From positions 248,001 through 312,000 of the forward strand of contig NZ_JAMZFY010000001.1 of the NCBI RefSeq assembly GCF_025457605.1: a DNA stretch of 64,000 bases, written 5' to 3'. This document shows positions 28,055-36,574 of this stretch, in pieces. This stretch comes from Haloarcula laminariae. GTDB taxonomy: Archaea > Halobacteriota > Halobacteria > Halobacteriales > Haloarculaceae. The position numbers were made by a program, and so were the translations under genes. Below the pieces are notes generated by a model. It searched no databases. It saw only the letters and a list, made by a program, of their open reading frames with translations, and was not told the origin of the DNA. Positions within the stretch are counted from its first letter, which is position 1; each line of letters starts with the position of its first letter.

Positions 28055-30250
28055 CTACCGGTCGGCGACGATAGCGTCGGCGATGTCGATGGCCTCCTCG
28101 GCCGCGTCGGCCGACACCGACCCGCCGTACCGGAGTCGCTCGCGCAACCGGGCGAGCCGGCGGACCTCCTCGTCGGCGTCGACGGCGTCGAGATACGCCC
28201 GGACGGTCTCGCCCGGCCGGCGCTCGCGGTGGCGCTCGCCCAGCACGTACATCGCCCGCTGGAACGCCGTCTCGATGTCTTCCTCGGGGCTCTGTGGCGA
28301 CTGGTAGCGCAGCCACAGCGCGCGCGAGACGCGCTCGGGGACGCCGGCGTGGCGGAGCCCGGCCGCGGTACCCAACAGGGCAATGACGCCCAGCGCGGCC
28401 TCCTCGCGGGAGGGGAGGGCCGGCAACTGCCGCTCGTCGTCCTCGCTCGCTGTCCGCGCCGCCGTGCGCCCGGCGGTCCGTGTCTCCACGGGTGGGCGCG
28501 TCCGTGTCGGCGTCGGCGGCGCCGTCGCGGTTCGGCCCGGGTCCGGCGCCTCGGTCGGCGTCGGGGTCGGCGTCGCCGTGGTCTCGGTGGGTGTCTCCTC
28601 GTCCCCGCCGGGGTCGTCGTCGTCGACGAGTTGCTGCTGTTCGGCCGCTCGGCGGGGGCCGGCCGGCGTCGGGTCGAACTGGACCCACCCCCAGCCCTCG
28701 ACGTACATCTCGACCCACGCGTGGGAGTGGAGCCCGCGGACCTCCCACCGGTTCGAGCCGACCGCCTCGCCCGGCGTGTAGCCGACGGTCATCCTGGCGG
28801 GGATGCCCTGCGTGCGAAGCATGACGGCCATCGTCGTCGCGAAGTACGTGCAGTACCCCTCGCTCATCGCGTGGAGGAACCGGTCGGCGACGTTGCGCCG
28901 GGGGCGGGCGACCTCCAGCGAGTAGTCGCGGTTCTCCTTGAGCCACCGCTCGATGACCAGCGCGGTCTGGTAGGGCGTCTCGGCGTTTTCGGTCAGCGTC
29001 GCGGTCGTCTCGGCGACCCGGTCGGGCGTACTCTCGGGCAGCTGGACGTACATCGCTTCGATGTCCTCGGGATAGTCGTCGCCGGCGGCCCGCAGCGCGC
29101 TCTCGTCGGCCGCGATGACCTCGCTTTCGACCCGGTAGCTGTCGCCGCTCTCCAGCCCCGACTCGGGCTGGAGCCCGTCGTGTCTGGTCACCAGTACGTC
29201 CACGTCGCCATCGTACTGCATCGGCTTCCAGGCGGCGGGGACCGTTCCGATGGCCGATTCGACCTCGTACGTCTGGACGACTTCGCGCGTTCGGTCCGCC
29301 GGCTGGCGGTCGAGACGGTCCCCGTCGTCGTACGCCACGGGGCTCCCCGTCCGGACCCAGCCGTCGCCGGTGTAGCGGTCGTAGGTCCCGACGCGCCAGT
29401 ATCTGGCCTCGTCGGCGTCGACGGTGAAGCGGTGGGTGGGACTCAGCGACAGCGACCCCTGAATCGTCATCGAGTTGCCGGCGTCGACCAGGCTCCCCTC
29501 GACGGTCCCGCCCGACCCGCGCAGCAGCGACACCGCCGTCCCCCGGACGCCGGGGATGCGAGAGACGGCCGTCGGCAGGGCGATGACGGCCGCGAGCTGG
29601 ACCAGCACCGACCGCCGGCCGGCGTCGATTCCGCCGTCCGCGTCGGTGACCGACGCCGAGGCCGCTCCGCCGGCTCCCGCCCCCGCTCGCCCCTCGCTCG
29701 TGACCGAATCGAGCGTCCCGAACCCGATTGCGGCGATGCCGCCGACCACGCCCAACAGCGTGGTCACGACGCCGGCGTCGGTCGTCAGCACGAAAAACGA
29801 GAGCGTCAGGCTGGCGACGAAGACGGCCGTCACGTACCACCGCCGGAGCGCGAAGTACGCCGTCAGGAACACCGGCGCGGCGGCGAAGGAGGCGACCCAC
29901 AGCCGGACGTTCGCTATCTGCAGCAGGCGGCGCCCGGACAGCAGTTCGAGGGTGTCGGCGAGCAACACGTCGAACGGCGGGTTCGTCGTCAGGTTCGTCA
30001 CGTACCAGAACAGCCCGAACGCGAACAGCCCGACGCCGAGGCCGATGGCGAGCACCGGGTGCAACACTCTCGCCAGCAGCGCGCCTCCCACCAGCGCGGC
30101 GGCCGCGACGAGCAGGAACTGCGTCGGCGAGCCGACCACGTCGATGAGGTGGTACATCGTCCGCAGTGGCGCACCCAGCGCCAGCGCGACCGCAAGCAGG
30201 GCGAGGGCGCGCGGCTGGGACCACGGGAGCCGGCCGGCCAGACGGCTCAC
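28055..30250 (-). CDS. Transglutaminase-like membrane protein (TgpA/DUF3488 type)
   Basis: The 731-aa protein has a cluster of membrane helices in residues 10-175, an extracellular or peripheral part, and a transglutaminase core with Cys in SEGYCTYFATTMAVMLR (near 464), His in LHSHAWVEMYV (near 508) and Asp in VQFDPTP (near 523). A Thr/Pro-rich linker (TETTATPTPTPTEAP) precedes a last helix near 610 and a DUF4129-like cytosolic tail (EEDIETAFQRAMYVLGER). It is the third gene of the MoxR-DUF58-TGase operon, overlapping DUF58 by 4 bp. Such operons are widespread; the role may be extracellular protein or envelope processing. Confidence 0.9.
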   Translation of the reverse strand: MSRLAGRLPWSQPRALALLAVALALGAPLRTMYHLIDVVGSPTQFLLVAAAALVGGALLARVLHPVLAIGLGVGLFAFGLFWYVTNLTTNPPFDVLLADTLELLSGRRLLQIANVRLWVASFAAAPVFLTAYFALRRWYVTAVFVASLTLSFFVLTTDAGVVTTLLGVVGGIAAIGFGTLDSVTSEGRAGAGAGGAASASVTDADGGIDAGRRSVLVQLAAVIALPTAVSRIPGVRGTAVSLLRGSGGTVEGSLVDAGNSMTIQGSLSLSPTHRFTVDADEARYWRVGTYDRYTGDGWVRTGSPVAYDDGDRLDRQPADRTREVVQTYEVESAIGTVPAAWKPMQYDGDVDVLVTRHDGLQPESGLESGDSYRVESEVIAADESALRAAGDDYPEDIEAMYVQLPESTPDRVAETTATLTENAETPYQTALVIERWLKENRDYSLEVARPRRNVADRFLHAMSEGYCTYFATTMAVMLRTQGIPARMTVGYTPGEAVGSNRWEVRGLHSHAWVEMYVEGWGWVQFDPTPAGPRRAAEQQQLVDDDDPGGDEETPTETTATPTPTPTEAPDPGRTATAPPTPTRTRPPVETRTAGRTAARTASEDDERQLPALPSREEAALGVIALLGTAAGLRHAGVPERVSRALWLRYQSPQSPEEDIETAFQRAMYVLGERHRERRPGETVRAYLDAVDADEEVRRLARLRERLRYGGSVSADAAEEAIDIADAIVADR

Positions 30251-31221
30251 GCGCCCACCTCCGAGACCAGCGGGTTCTCACGGCCCGCAGTCAGGTCGTC
30301 GAACGACTCGGTCCGGCCGTCGACGTGGACGACGACGCCGCCGTCGGTGGCGCTGACGAGGATGTCGGCCTCGCCCTCGCGGTCGCTCCGGCCGCCGCCG
30401 GTGCGTGCCAGCGCCTCCAGCAGTCGGGTCTGCTGGCGGTCGCCGTAGCCCGCCGGCACGGTCCCGCCGGGGACCGCCAGCTCGACGGCGAAGCCGCTCC
30501 GGAGCGCCCCGACCGCGACGGTGGCCGCGGCGGCCGCCATCGCGTCGGCGTGGCCGGGTTTCGCCCGCCCGGCGACGAGCAGCTCCCGGTCCTCGCTGTC
30601 GTCGTCGAACTCCGTGACGAACAGGTCGTCGCGCTTGGCGCTCGACTTCCAGTGGATGTCCCGCAGCGAGTCGCCGGGCGTGTACTCCCGCAGGCGGTCG
30701 AAGGTCTCGCGCGCCTCGCTGTCGGGGGTGAACGCCCGGAGGAACGCCTCGGGCCCGCCCAGCCGGGACACCGGCGGGAACACGAGCACGGTGTCGGTCG
30801 CGTCGACGGTCCCGCTGGTGACCACCAGCCCCAGCGAGTCGGTGACCGTCACCTCGACGGGACCCAGTTCGTGCTCGCCCCGCCGCTCGTAGGGCACCTC
30901 GAAGGAGAGCGTCGCCGGGAGCGAACACCGCGCCGTCGCCGGCCCGCCGACTGCCTCGGCCCGCTGGTCGGTGAGCCGCGCGATACCGCTCCCCGTCGCG
31001 GTGAGTTCCAGCGTCCGCGACTCGCCGGCAAAGCCCCGTCGGAGCGACGACCGCTCGACGGTCGGGAGCCCGCTCAGCGACACCTGCACGGCCGCGCCCA
31101 GGAACGCGACGAACAGCGGCGCGGCGATGGCGGCCAGCCCCGGCTGGCCGAACCGCGTGCTGACGACGGTCGCCCCGACCGCGATACCCAGTACGCCAGC
31201 GCCCCGGCGCGTCGGGCGCAT
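30247..31221 (-). CDS. DUF58 domain protein
   Basis: The 324-aa protein has two N-terminal helices (residues 8-45), a beta-rich middle and the DUF58 signature EYTPGDSLRDIHWKSSAKRDDLFVTEF near residue 185-210, followed by a degenerate von Willebrand A-like end. DUF58 proteins are found beside MoxR ATPases and transglutaminases, as here. The gene starts at 31221, one base after the MoxR stop, and its stop overlaps the TGase start (ATGA). It probably acts as an adaptor for the ATPase at the membrane. Confidence 0.9.
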   Translation of the reverse strand: MRPTRRGAGVLGIAVGATVVSTRFGQPGLAAIAAPLFVAFLGAAVQVSLSGLPTVERSSLRRGFAGESRTLELTATGSGIARLTDQRAEAVGGPATARCSLPATLSFEVPYERRGEHELGPVEVTVTDSLGLVVTSGTVDATDTVLVFPPVSRLGGPEAFLRAFTPDSEARETFDRLREYTPGDSLRDIHWKSSAKRDDLFVTEFDDDSEDRELLVAGRAKPGHADAMAAAAATVAVGALRSGFAVELAVPGGTVPAGYGDRQQTRLLEALARTGGGRSDREGEADILVSATDGGVVVHVDGRTESFDDLTAGRENPLVSEVGA

Positions 31222-31222
31222 C

Positions 31223-32176
31223 TCACTCGACGGCGACCCGGTCGAGGGCCGCCGCGACGAGCGCCTCGGCGCTCTGGTCGCTGCTGTCGGTCCGGACGCG
31301 GTGGGGGAGCACGACCGGCGCTTCGGTCTGGAGGTCGTCCGGGACCACGTAGTCCCGCCCCTCCAGCACCGCCCGCGCCTGGCTGGCCCGCAGGAGGTTG
31401 ATACTCCCGCGCGGGCTCACGCCCAGCCGGGCGTGTTCGCGGGTGTAGGCCGCCAGCCGGGTCGCGTAGGCCCGGACCGGCTCCTCGACGGTGACCCCCG
31501 CGACGGCCTCGCGGGCCGCCCGCAGTTCGTCGAGCGTCGCGACCGGCTCCAGCGCCTCGATGGGGTGGTTCCCGACGACCGCGCCGAGCATCGCCGTCTC
31601 CTCGTCGGCCTCGGGATAGCCCAGCCGCAGCTTCGTCATGAACCGGTCGAGTTCGGCCATCGGCAGGTCGTAGGCCTTGTGCTGTTCGACCGTGTTCTGG
31701 GTGGCGATGACGGTAAACGGCTGTGGGAGTTCGCGGGTCGTGCCGTCCGCCGACACCTGTCCTTCCTCCATCGCTTCGAGCAGCGCCGACTGGGTCTTCG
31801 GCGGCGCGCGGTTTATCTCGTCGCCCAGGACGACGTTGGCGAAGATGGGGCCGGGGCGGAACTCGAACTCCCCCGTCTTCTGGTTGTAGACGTTGACGCC
31901 GGTCACGTCCGTCGGCAGGAGGTCCGGCGTGAACTGCACCCGCTTGAACTCCCCGTCGACGCTCGCGGCGACCGACCGGGCGAGCATCGTCTTGCCGACC
32001 CCGGGAACGTCCTCGAGCAGGACGTGACCGCGGCCCAACAGTGCGGTGACGATGTGTTCGATGGCCTCGTGGTGGCCGACGATGACCTCCTCGACGTTCT
32101 CGATGACCCCGGTCGCGAGGCGGCTCGCGTCCCGGAGGGCGCTGTTCGACTGCTCACCGGCTGTCGTGTCTGTCAT
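31223..32176 (-). CDS. MoxR-family AAA+ ATPase
   Basis: The 317-aa ATPase has Walker A EDVPGVGKTML (near 58), Walker B LGDEINRAPPKTQSALLEAMEEGQVS, sensor 1 VIATQN and a C-terminal lid domain. The start MTDTTAGEQSNSALRD at 32176 is chosen, since codons upstream look non-coding. MoxR proteins act as chaperones that load metals or fold complexes, typically on von Willebrand A-domain partners such as the DUF58 product downstream. It is the first gene of the three-gene operon. Confidence 0.93.
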   Translation of the reverse strand: MTDTTAGEQSNSALRDASRLATGVIENVEEVIVGHHEAIEHIVTALLGRGHVLLEDVPGVGKTMLARSVAASVDGEFKRVQFTPDLLPTDVTGVNVYNQKTGEFEFRPGPIFANVVLGDEINRAPPKTQSALLEAMEEGQVSADGTTRELPQPFTVIATQNTVEQHKAYDLPMAELDRFMTKLRLGYPEADEETAMLGAVVGNHPIEALEPVATLDELRAAREAVAGVTVEEPVRAYATRLAAYTREHARLGVSPRGSINLLRASQARAVLEGRDYVVPDDLQTEAPVVLPHRVRTDSSDQSAEALVAAALDRVAVE

Positions 32177-32309
32177 AGGTCGTGAGAGGCAGCCCGGAAC
32201 TGTCGACCGTTCGGGGCGTCCGCTTCCAGTTAGTTTCCCTTCGGAGCGGCAATATGTAACTCTGCTGGAGGGGTCGACCATACCCCTCCCATGCCAAACG
32301 TAGACAGAT

Positions 32310-32570
32310 TTAGGCCCGGTCCCAGTCCTTGCAGCCGGGACAGACCAGCCCGCCCGCTTGCTGCCAGCGGCGCTCGGCGGTCTCGCCGCACTCGTCACAG
32401 GCCGCCCCCTCGCCGGACCAGGCGTACGTGGTCGTCGCCGGTTCGATGTCGGCCGCCGGCTCCGTCGCGGTTGTCGCTTCGCCGTCATCCGACGGCGCGC
32501 TTGCGCCCGTTTCGGCGTGGTCGCCCGACTCGTCCCCGAGGAACTCGTCCAGCGAGGCGTCGTCGCTCAT
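32310..32570 (-). CDS. 86-aa acidic protein with C-terminal zinc ribbon
   Basis: The protein starts MSDDASLDEFLGDESGDH, has a disordered acidic Thr/Ala linker, and ends in a zinc ribbon with CDECGETAERRW and GLVCPGCKDW (two CxxC pairs). The pattern is a haloarchaeal family of unknown role; the zinc ribbon may bind nucleic acid or a ribosomal partner. It lies between the MoxR operon and a divergent small membrane protein. Confidence 0.75.
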   Translation of the reverse strand: MSDDASLDEFLGDESGDHAETGASAPSDDGEATTATEPAADIEPATTTYAWSGEGAACDECGETAERRWQQAGGLVCPGCKDWDRA

Positions 32571-32710
32571 GTCCGTCCCTGTGTCCGCACGCGTGAAATA
32601 GCTGCCTGCCTCCTGTGTGGCCCGTCACGCCCCGTCGGCTGCGACCGCGTCCGGTGTGCAACGGCTACTATAACGGAAACACAAAGTAGGACCGCACAAA
32701 AGCGGCGGGT

Positions 32711-32932
32711 ATGCAAAGTCTCCCCATGCAGTTCGTCCAGAGCGTCCTCGACATGCCCGGGAAGTTCGTCGACATCGCGTTGGCCGACCCCCTCTCGGCC
32801 GTGCTCATCCTCATCGGCGCTGTCCTGGTCGGCGGGGCCTCGGCCGTCTTCGGCTATCTCACCCTCGGCGCCGCGGCCTCGCTTTTCATTCGGCCCGGGA
32901 GCGGTCGGTCGCCGCCCCGAGAAGCGCAATAG
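32711..32932 (+). CDS. 73-aa single-pass or hairpin membrane protein
   Basis: The ORF encodes MQSLPMQFVQSVLDMPGKFVDIALADPLS, then a hydrophobic AVLILIGAVLVGGASAVFGYLTLGAAASLF stretch (residues 30-58) and a basic tail. An AT-rich stretch (ctataacggaaac at 32669-32681) precedes it. The end overlaps the mer gene (convergent) by 47 bp, which is unusual, but the membrane segment and clean start argue for a real gene. The function is unknown. Confidence 0.6.
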   Translation: MQSLPMQFVQSVLDMPGKFVDIALADPLSAVLILIGAVLVGGASAVFGYLTLGAAASLFIRPGSGRSPPREAQ

Positions 32933-33863
32933 CGTCCTCGATATCCGGCCCCAGCGGCGAGGCGAAGACGACGCTGTCGGCGTGTTCTCGCAGCGCCTCG
33001 GTCCGCTCGGCAACGTCCTCGGGCGTCCCGGCGATACAGAACGCATCGAGCATCGGCTCCGTGACCAGCCCGAAGGCCTCCTCGAACTCGCCGGCCGAGA
33101 TGGCGTCGCTGATATCGCTCGCGACGTCCTGGTCGATGCCGTGGCGGCCGAGCACCGGGGGCGGCGAGCCGGCGGCGACGAACGCGACCGGGGGCCGGGC
33201 GGCCTCGCGGGCCGCGTCGGCGTCCTCGGCGACTGAGACGCTGGCGTAGGCCGCCAGGTCGAACTCGCCGTCGGCGACGCGGTCGTCGAGCATCGAGTCG
33301 ACCTGGTCGCGGGCCCAGGCGAGGTCCTTCGGGTGGGAGCCGTTGTACAGCGCGCCGTCGGCGTGCTTGGCGGCCATCTTCGTCATGTGTGGCCCCTGGG
33401 CGCCGACGTACACCGGTATCTCGCCGGCCTCGTAGTTCAGCCCGGCGTCGTCCGCCCGGAAGGTGCCGTCGTGGTCGACGCGCTCGCCGTTCCATAACTG
33501 CTGGCCGACCTTGAACGTCTCCAGCACCCGCCGCAGGGCGTCGTCGTGGTCGAAGCCGAGGTTTCGAATCGTCGACTTGTCCCCCGGCCCGACGCCGAAG
33601 ACGGCGCGCCCGTCGCTCATCTCCGAGAGCGTCGCGACCCGGGAGGCGAGCGTGACGGGGTGGGTCTCGTAGGGGTTGGCGATGCCCGGCCCCAGCAGGA
33701 CCTCGTCGGTCGCTTGTGCCATCGAGGCAAGCGCCATGAACTGGTCGCGGTTGTTGTAGTGATGACTCGCGAAGACCGCGTCGAACCCCTCGCTCTCTGC
33801 GGTTCGTGCGAAGTCGGTGAGCTGTGCTACTGGGTGCTCCGGTGTGAGTTCAATCGCGTACAT
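32886..33863 (-). CDS. mer: Mer-like F420-dependent methylene-tetrahydropterin reductase
   Basis: The 325-aa luciferase-like TIM barrel begins MYAIELTPEHPVAQLTDFARTAESEGFDAVFASHHYNNRDQFMAL and has GPGIANPYETHPVTLA, FGVGPGDKSTIRNLGFD and PVYVGAQGPHM. These match Mer, which reduces methylene-tetrahydromethanopterin (tetrahydrofolate in haloarchaea) with reduced F420. It overlaps the cofE gene by 14 bp and is downstream of it, which fits an F420-dependent enzyme. It could be another F420-dependent luciferase-like oxidoreductase, but the resemblance to Mer is strong. Confidence 0.88.
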   Translation of the reverse strand: MYAIELTPEHPVAQLTDFARTAESEGFDAVFASHHYNNRDQFMALASMAQATDEVLLGPGIANPYETHPVTLASRVATLSEMSDGRAVFGVGPGDKSTIRNLGFDHDDALRRVLETFKVGQQLWNGERVDHDGTFRADDAGLNYEAGEIPVYVGAQGPHMTKMAAKHADGALYNGSHPKDLAWARDQVDSMLDDRVADGEFDLAAYASVSVAEDADAAREAARPPVAFVAAGSPPPVLGRHGIDQDVASDISDAISAGEFEEAFGLVTEPMLDAFCIAGTPEDVAERTEALREHADSVVFASPLGPDIEDAIALLGAATDRSRAE

Positions 33864-34623
33864 GAGACCACTCCCTGAGTGCGTCCCGAACCACGTCCTT
33901 CTCGTTCGGGCGATAGAGTTCGTCGCTGCCGGCGTGGTCGCCGAAGTCGAACTCCCTAACGACGGCGACCGGCGTCCCGCCGTCGCCCTCGCCGGTGACG
34001 AGGTTGGCGGCGGCGGCGAGTTCGTCGACGACGGCCTGGACCGTCGCGCCGAGTTCCCGGCCCTCGCGGTCTACCTCCCCGCGCCAGTCACGTGCCGCCG
34101 GCATCCCTGCCCAGCCCAGCGCGACGCCGCGCTGGCCCAGGCGGAACGGCCGCCCGGAGGTGTCGGTGACGACGACCGCCACGTCCACCCCGGCGTGCTC
34201 GCGCAGGCCGGCCCGGATTCGCTCGGCGCAGTCGGTCGGGTCCTCGGGGAGGAGCAACAGGTCGGCGCCGGGCACGTTCGAACGGTCGATGCCCGCGTTG
34301 ACCGTGATGTGGCCAAAGCGGGTAACCGCGAGGATAAAGGGGGCCTCGGTCAGTATCTCCTCGCTCTCCTCGATGACGGCCTGGGCGAAGCGGGGGTCCT
34401 TCTCCTCCCCCGCGATGTCGGCGATACCGTCGGCGATGCGCTCGGCGCGCTCGCTCGCCGGAAAGTCGTCGAGGTCCGCCCCCCGGCCCGCGGCCTTCGA
34501 GACGATGGTACTGGCCACACAGACCACGTCGCCGTCCCGCAGGTCGGCCTGCTCGGCGACGAGTTCGGCGACCGCGTCGCCGCGGCGAACCTCGGGCAGT
34601 CCCTCGACCGCGAAGACCTCCAT
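33850..34623 (-). CDS. cofE: Coenzyme F420-0:L-glutamate ligase (CofE)
   Basis: The 257-aa protein reads MEVFAVEGLPEVRRGDAVAELVAEQADLRDGDVVCVASTIVSKAAGR, with FGHITVNAGIDRSNV, DTSGRPFRLGQRGVALGWAGM and LVTGEGDGGTPVAVVRE. It adds glutamates to F420-0 using GTP, a step of coenzyme F420 synthesis. The length is normal and the metal and GTP-binding residues DTSGRPFR are intact. It is the first gene of the cofE-mer pair. Confidence 0.93.
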   Translation of the reverse strand: MEVFAVEGLPEVRRGDAVAELVAEQADLRDGDVVCVASTIVSKAAGRGADLDDFPASERAERIADGIADIAGEEKDPRFAQAVIEESEEILTEAPFILAVTRFGHITVNAGIDRSNVPGADLLLLPEDPTDCAERIRAGLREHAGVDVAVVVTDTSGRPFRLGQRGVALGWAGMPAARDWRGEVDREGRELGATVQAVVDELAAAANLVTGEGDGGTPVAVVREFDFGDHAGSDELYRPNEKDVVRDALREWSHVRD

Positions 34624-34718
34624 ACCCTCCCTGCGGGTTCCGCGGGAAAAAGGACGCCGTTAGTCGCAAGGCCCGCAGACAGTGGCAACGGCTGCCGGTG
34701 TCCGTGACGCGCGGGCGT

Positions 34719-35207
34719 CTAGGCCTCGTGGACCGTCACGTCGAACTCGCCGTCCCGCGCTGTCACCGTCATCATCGTCGCCCGCTCGGCCGGCGCCGCC
34801 CCCGTCGCGCTCCCCGGGTTCAGCAACCGGACGCCGCCGTGTGTCGTGTCCAGGACTTCGTGCGTGTGGCCCGACACGCCGACGGCCGCCGCGCCCGCTT
34901 CCTCGCGGACGGCGTTCGCGACGCGGTCCTCGTACCCTCGCTTCGAGCCGGTGCCGTGCGTGACGACGAACGCGACGCCGCCGAGTTCGACCGTCGCCCG
35001 CGCAGGCAGCCCGATTCGGGGGTCCATGTTCCCGCCGACGGCGGTGAGCCGGGCGGCCGTCGCCCGGACGTTCGACAGCGCGCCCTCGCTGTCGAAGTCG
35101 CCCGCGTGGATGACGTGGTCAGCCGCCTCGATGCGCTCGCGGAACGGGTCGGGAATCCGGCTCGCCCGCGATGGGATGTGCGTGTCGCTGATGAGCGCGA
35201 CGTCCAT
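34719..35207 (-). CDS. YfcE/MJ0936-type phosphodiesterase
   Basis: The 162-aa calcineurin-like enzyme has the full motif set: SDTHIPSR, AGDF, GGNMD, THGTGSK and GHTHEV. Members hydrolyse phosphodiesters with Mn or Ni and are small like this one. The natural substrate is unknown. The TTG/GTG alternatives add nothing; ATG 35207 fits the family N terminus MDVALISDTHIPS. It is followed by an HTH gene on the same strand. Confidence 0.88.
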   Translation of the reverse strand: MDVALISDTHIPSRASRIPDPFRERIEAADHVIHAGDFDSEGALSNVRATAARLTAVGGNMDPRIGLPARATVELGGVAFVVTHGTGSKRGYEDRVANAVREEAGAAAVGVSGHTHEVLDTTHGGVRLLNPGSATGAAPAERATMMTVTARDGEFDVTVHEA

Positions 35208-35246
35208 GCGACCGCTTGACTCGCCAACCGCAAAACAGTTCGTCGC

Positions 35247-35558
35247 TCACTCGGCCGCTTCGGCGGCCGGGACGGCCGCCGAAAGCTCTTCGAGCCGCTC
35301 GACGAGCTGGTCCAGCCCGCTGTTGATTTCGGCCACGCGCTCGGCGATGTCGTCGGCGGGTATCGCGCCCTGGGGCGTCGGCTCGACAAGTCCGTCGTCC
35401 TCCAGCATCCGCAGCGAGTACCGCGCCTTGTGTTCCGGAATCCCGGTCTCCTCGGCCAGTCGTACGATACCGATGGGGCCGTCCTCGATGACGGCCTCCA
35501 GTATCGACAGGTCCCGGCTCTCCTTTTCGACCTGGTCGCGTAATCGCTCCATACCCAT
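35247..35558 (-). CDS. Small winged-helix transcription regulator
   Basis: The 103-aa protein has a winged HTH: SILEAVIEDGPIGIVRLAEETGIPEHKARYSLRMLEDDGLVEPTPQGAI, then a helix with heptad-like leucines (VAEINSGLDQLVERLEELS) that could dimerise. The start at 35558 (or 35552) agrees with the TATA box at 35583-35593. It may control its own gene or nearby genes. No operator was identified. Confidence 0.8.
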   Translation of the reverse strand: MGMERLRDQVEKESRDLSILEAVIEDGPIGIVRLAEETGIPEHKARYSLRMLEDDGLVEPTPQGAIPADDIAERVAEINSGLDQLVERLEELSAAVPAAEAAE

Positions 35559-35582
35559 TCGTATCCAAGGCTATCGGGTGTG

Positions 35583-35593
35583 GCTATATAAGC
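35583..35593 (-). promoter_or_regulatory. TATA box for the winged-helix gene
   Basis: On the minus strand CTTATATAGCC sits about 30 bp before the ATG at 35558, an excellent archaeal TATA match inside GC-rich sequence. Confidence 0.7.
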
Positions 35594-35666
35594 GCGGTCC
35601 TCCGCGGGGGCGAGGAGTGCCCCGGCGAACCGGTTCTGTCGCTCGCCGCTCGTACTGAGGACCCCC

Positions 35667-36317
35667 CTACTCTTCGACCGGCTTCCGGCGCAACTCGTCG
35701 AGCTGGTCGCGGAGCCTCGACAGCTCGGTCTCCAGCTCCTCGCGCCGGTCGATGAGCGTCGACAGCTCCTCGGTGTTGACCGAGAAGTCGTTCTCCAGGG
35801 CGACGTCCAGGGCGTCGGTGGTCGCGGCCGCCAGGTCCGTCGAGACGCGCAACACCTCGCTCGGGGTGCCCCGTGACTCGTAGAGCTCCTGGTCGCCCGA
35901 CAGCGGGCTGTAGGTTATCATCGGCGACTCGGCGCTGTGGTGGTAGGTGACGGTGTAGCTCGTGTCCGTCACGGGGTTGAGCCGGTCCTCGGCGCGTTCC
36001 GTGCGGACGATGTTGAACGGCCCCGCGAGCGACGGGTAGGTCTCGGCGAGGTCCCGCAGGCGGTCGGCGGCACTCACGTCCAGCTGGGCCTCCACGTCGC
36101 CGAAGAACTGCCGCGAGTTGGTGAGCGAAAAGGCCACCGTGTAGAAGACCGACTCGTCGTTGTCGGCGAGGTTGCGGAGCCGCTCACGGACCGCCTCGTG
36201 GCGCCCCTCGATGGTGAGCTTCTCCAACTCCTCCAGCAGCGCCCGGACCCCCTCTTCCCGTTCGAGGTACGCCTCGACGATGGCGCCCGGCATCTCCTCG
36301 CCCTCGATATCGTCCAT
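35667..36317 (-). CDS. Conserved-looking protein of unknown function
   Basis: The 216-aa product starts MDDIEGEEMPGAIVEAYLEREEGVRALLEELEKLTIEGRHEAVRERLRNLADNDESVFYTVAF. It is mostly helical and acidic, with a middle beta part (YTVTYHHSAESPMITYSPLSG), and ends in a 40-residue coiled coil (STLIDRREELETELSRLRDQLDELRRKP). I do not recognise the family. The start at ATG 36317 is chosen over 36404 because the earlier codons are Arg-rich and untypical. A role in a protein complex through the coiled coil is only an inference. Confidence 0.65.
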   Translation of the reverse strand: MDDIEGEEMPGAIVEAYLEREEGVRALLEELEKLTIEGRHEAVRERLRNLADNDESVFYTVAFSLTNSRQFFGDVEAQLDVSAADRLRDLAETYPSLAGPFNIVRTERAEDRLNPVTDTSYTVTYHHSAESPMITYSPLSGDQELYESRGTPSEVLRVSTDLAAATTDALDVALENDFSVNTEELSTLIDRREELETELSRLRDQLDELRRKPVEE

Positions 36318-36525
36318 GCGTATCCAAGCACGCCGCGAGTAAACAGTCTGTCGGCGGGGACAAAACCTATGCCGAGATAGTGTCTCCGTTCGCCCGTCCG
36401 CCACCCGAGGTGGACTATGACAGGGTAGGGGACCACCCCTTTCGGTGCTGTGACAATCTTTTCGCCGTCGCTCACGCGGGCCGCGCCGGGGAGCACACTC
36501 GCGGCGCGATTGCGGACGAGAGAAC

Positions 36526-36546
36526 GCAGCGCGATGAAAGCGCTGC
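36526..36546. repeat. Hairpin with GATGAAA loop, left of nuclease gene
   Basis: Arms GCAGCGC (36526-36532) and GCGCTGC (36540-36546) enclose GATGAAA. It lies 29 bp past the stop of the nuclease gene. Its loop is shared with the hairpin at 37204-37225. The 257 bp between 36318 and 36574 hold no other feature. Confidence 0.6.
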
Positions 36547-36574
36547 TGGGGAGTTGGGTAAGACAGCGTGGTAT

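Noticed and set aside
36074-36496. 140-codon minus-strand frame overlapping the unknown coiled-coil gene
   Set aside because: Different frame of the same strand with Ser/Arg-rich translation. The coiled-coil frame has balanced acidic codons typical of halophile genes.
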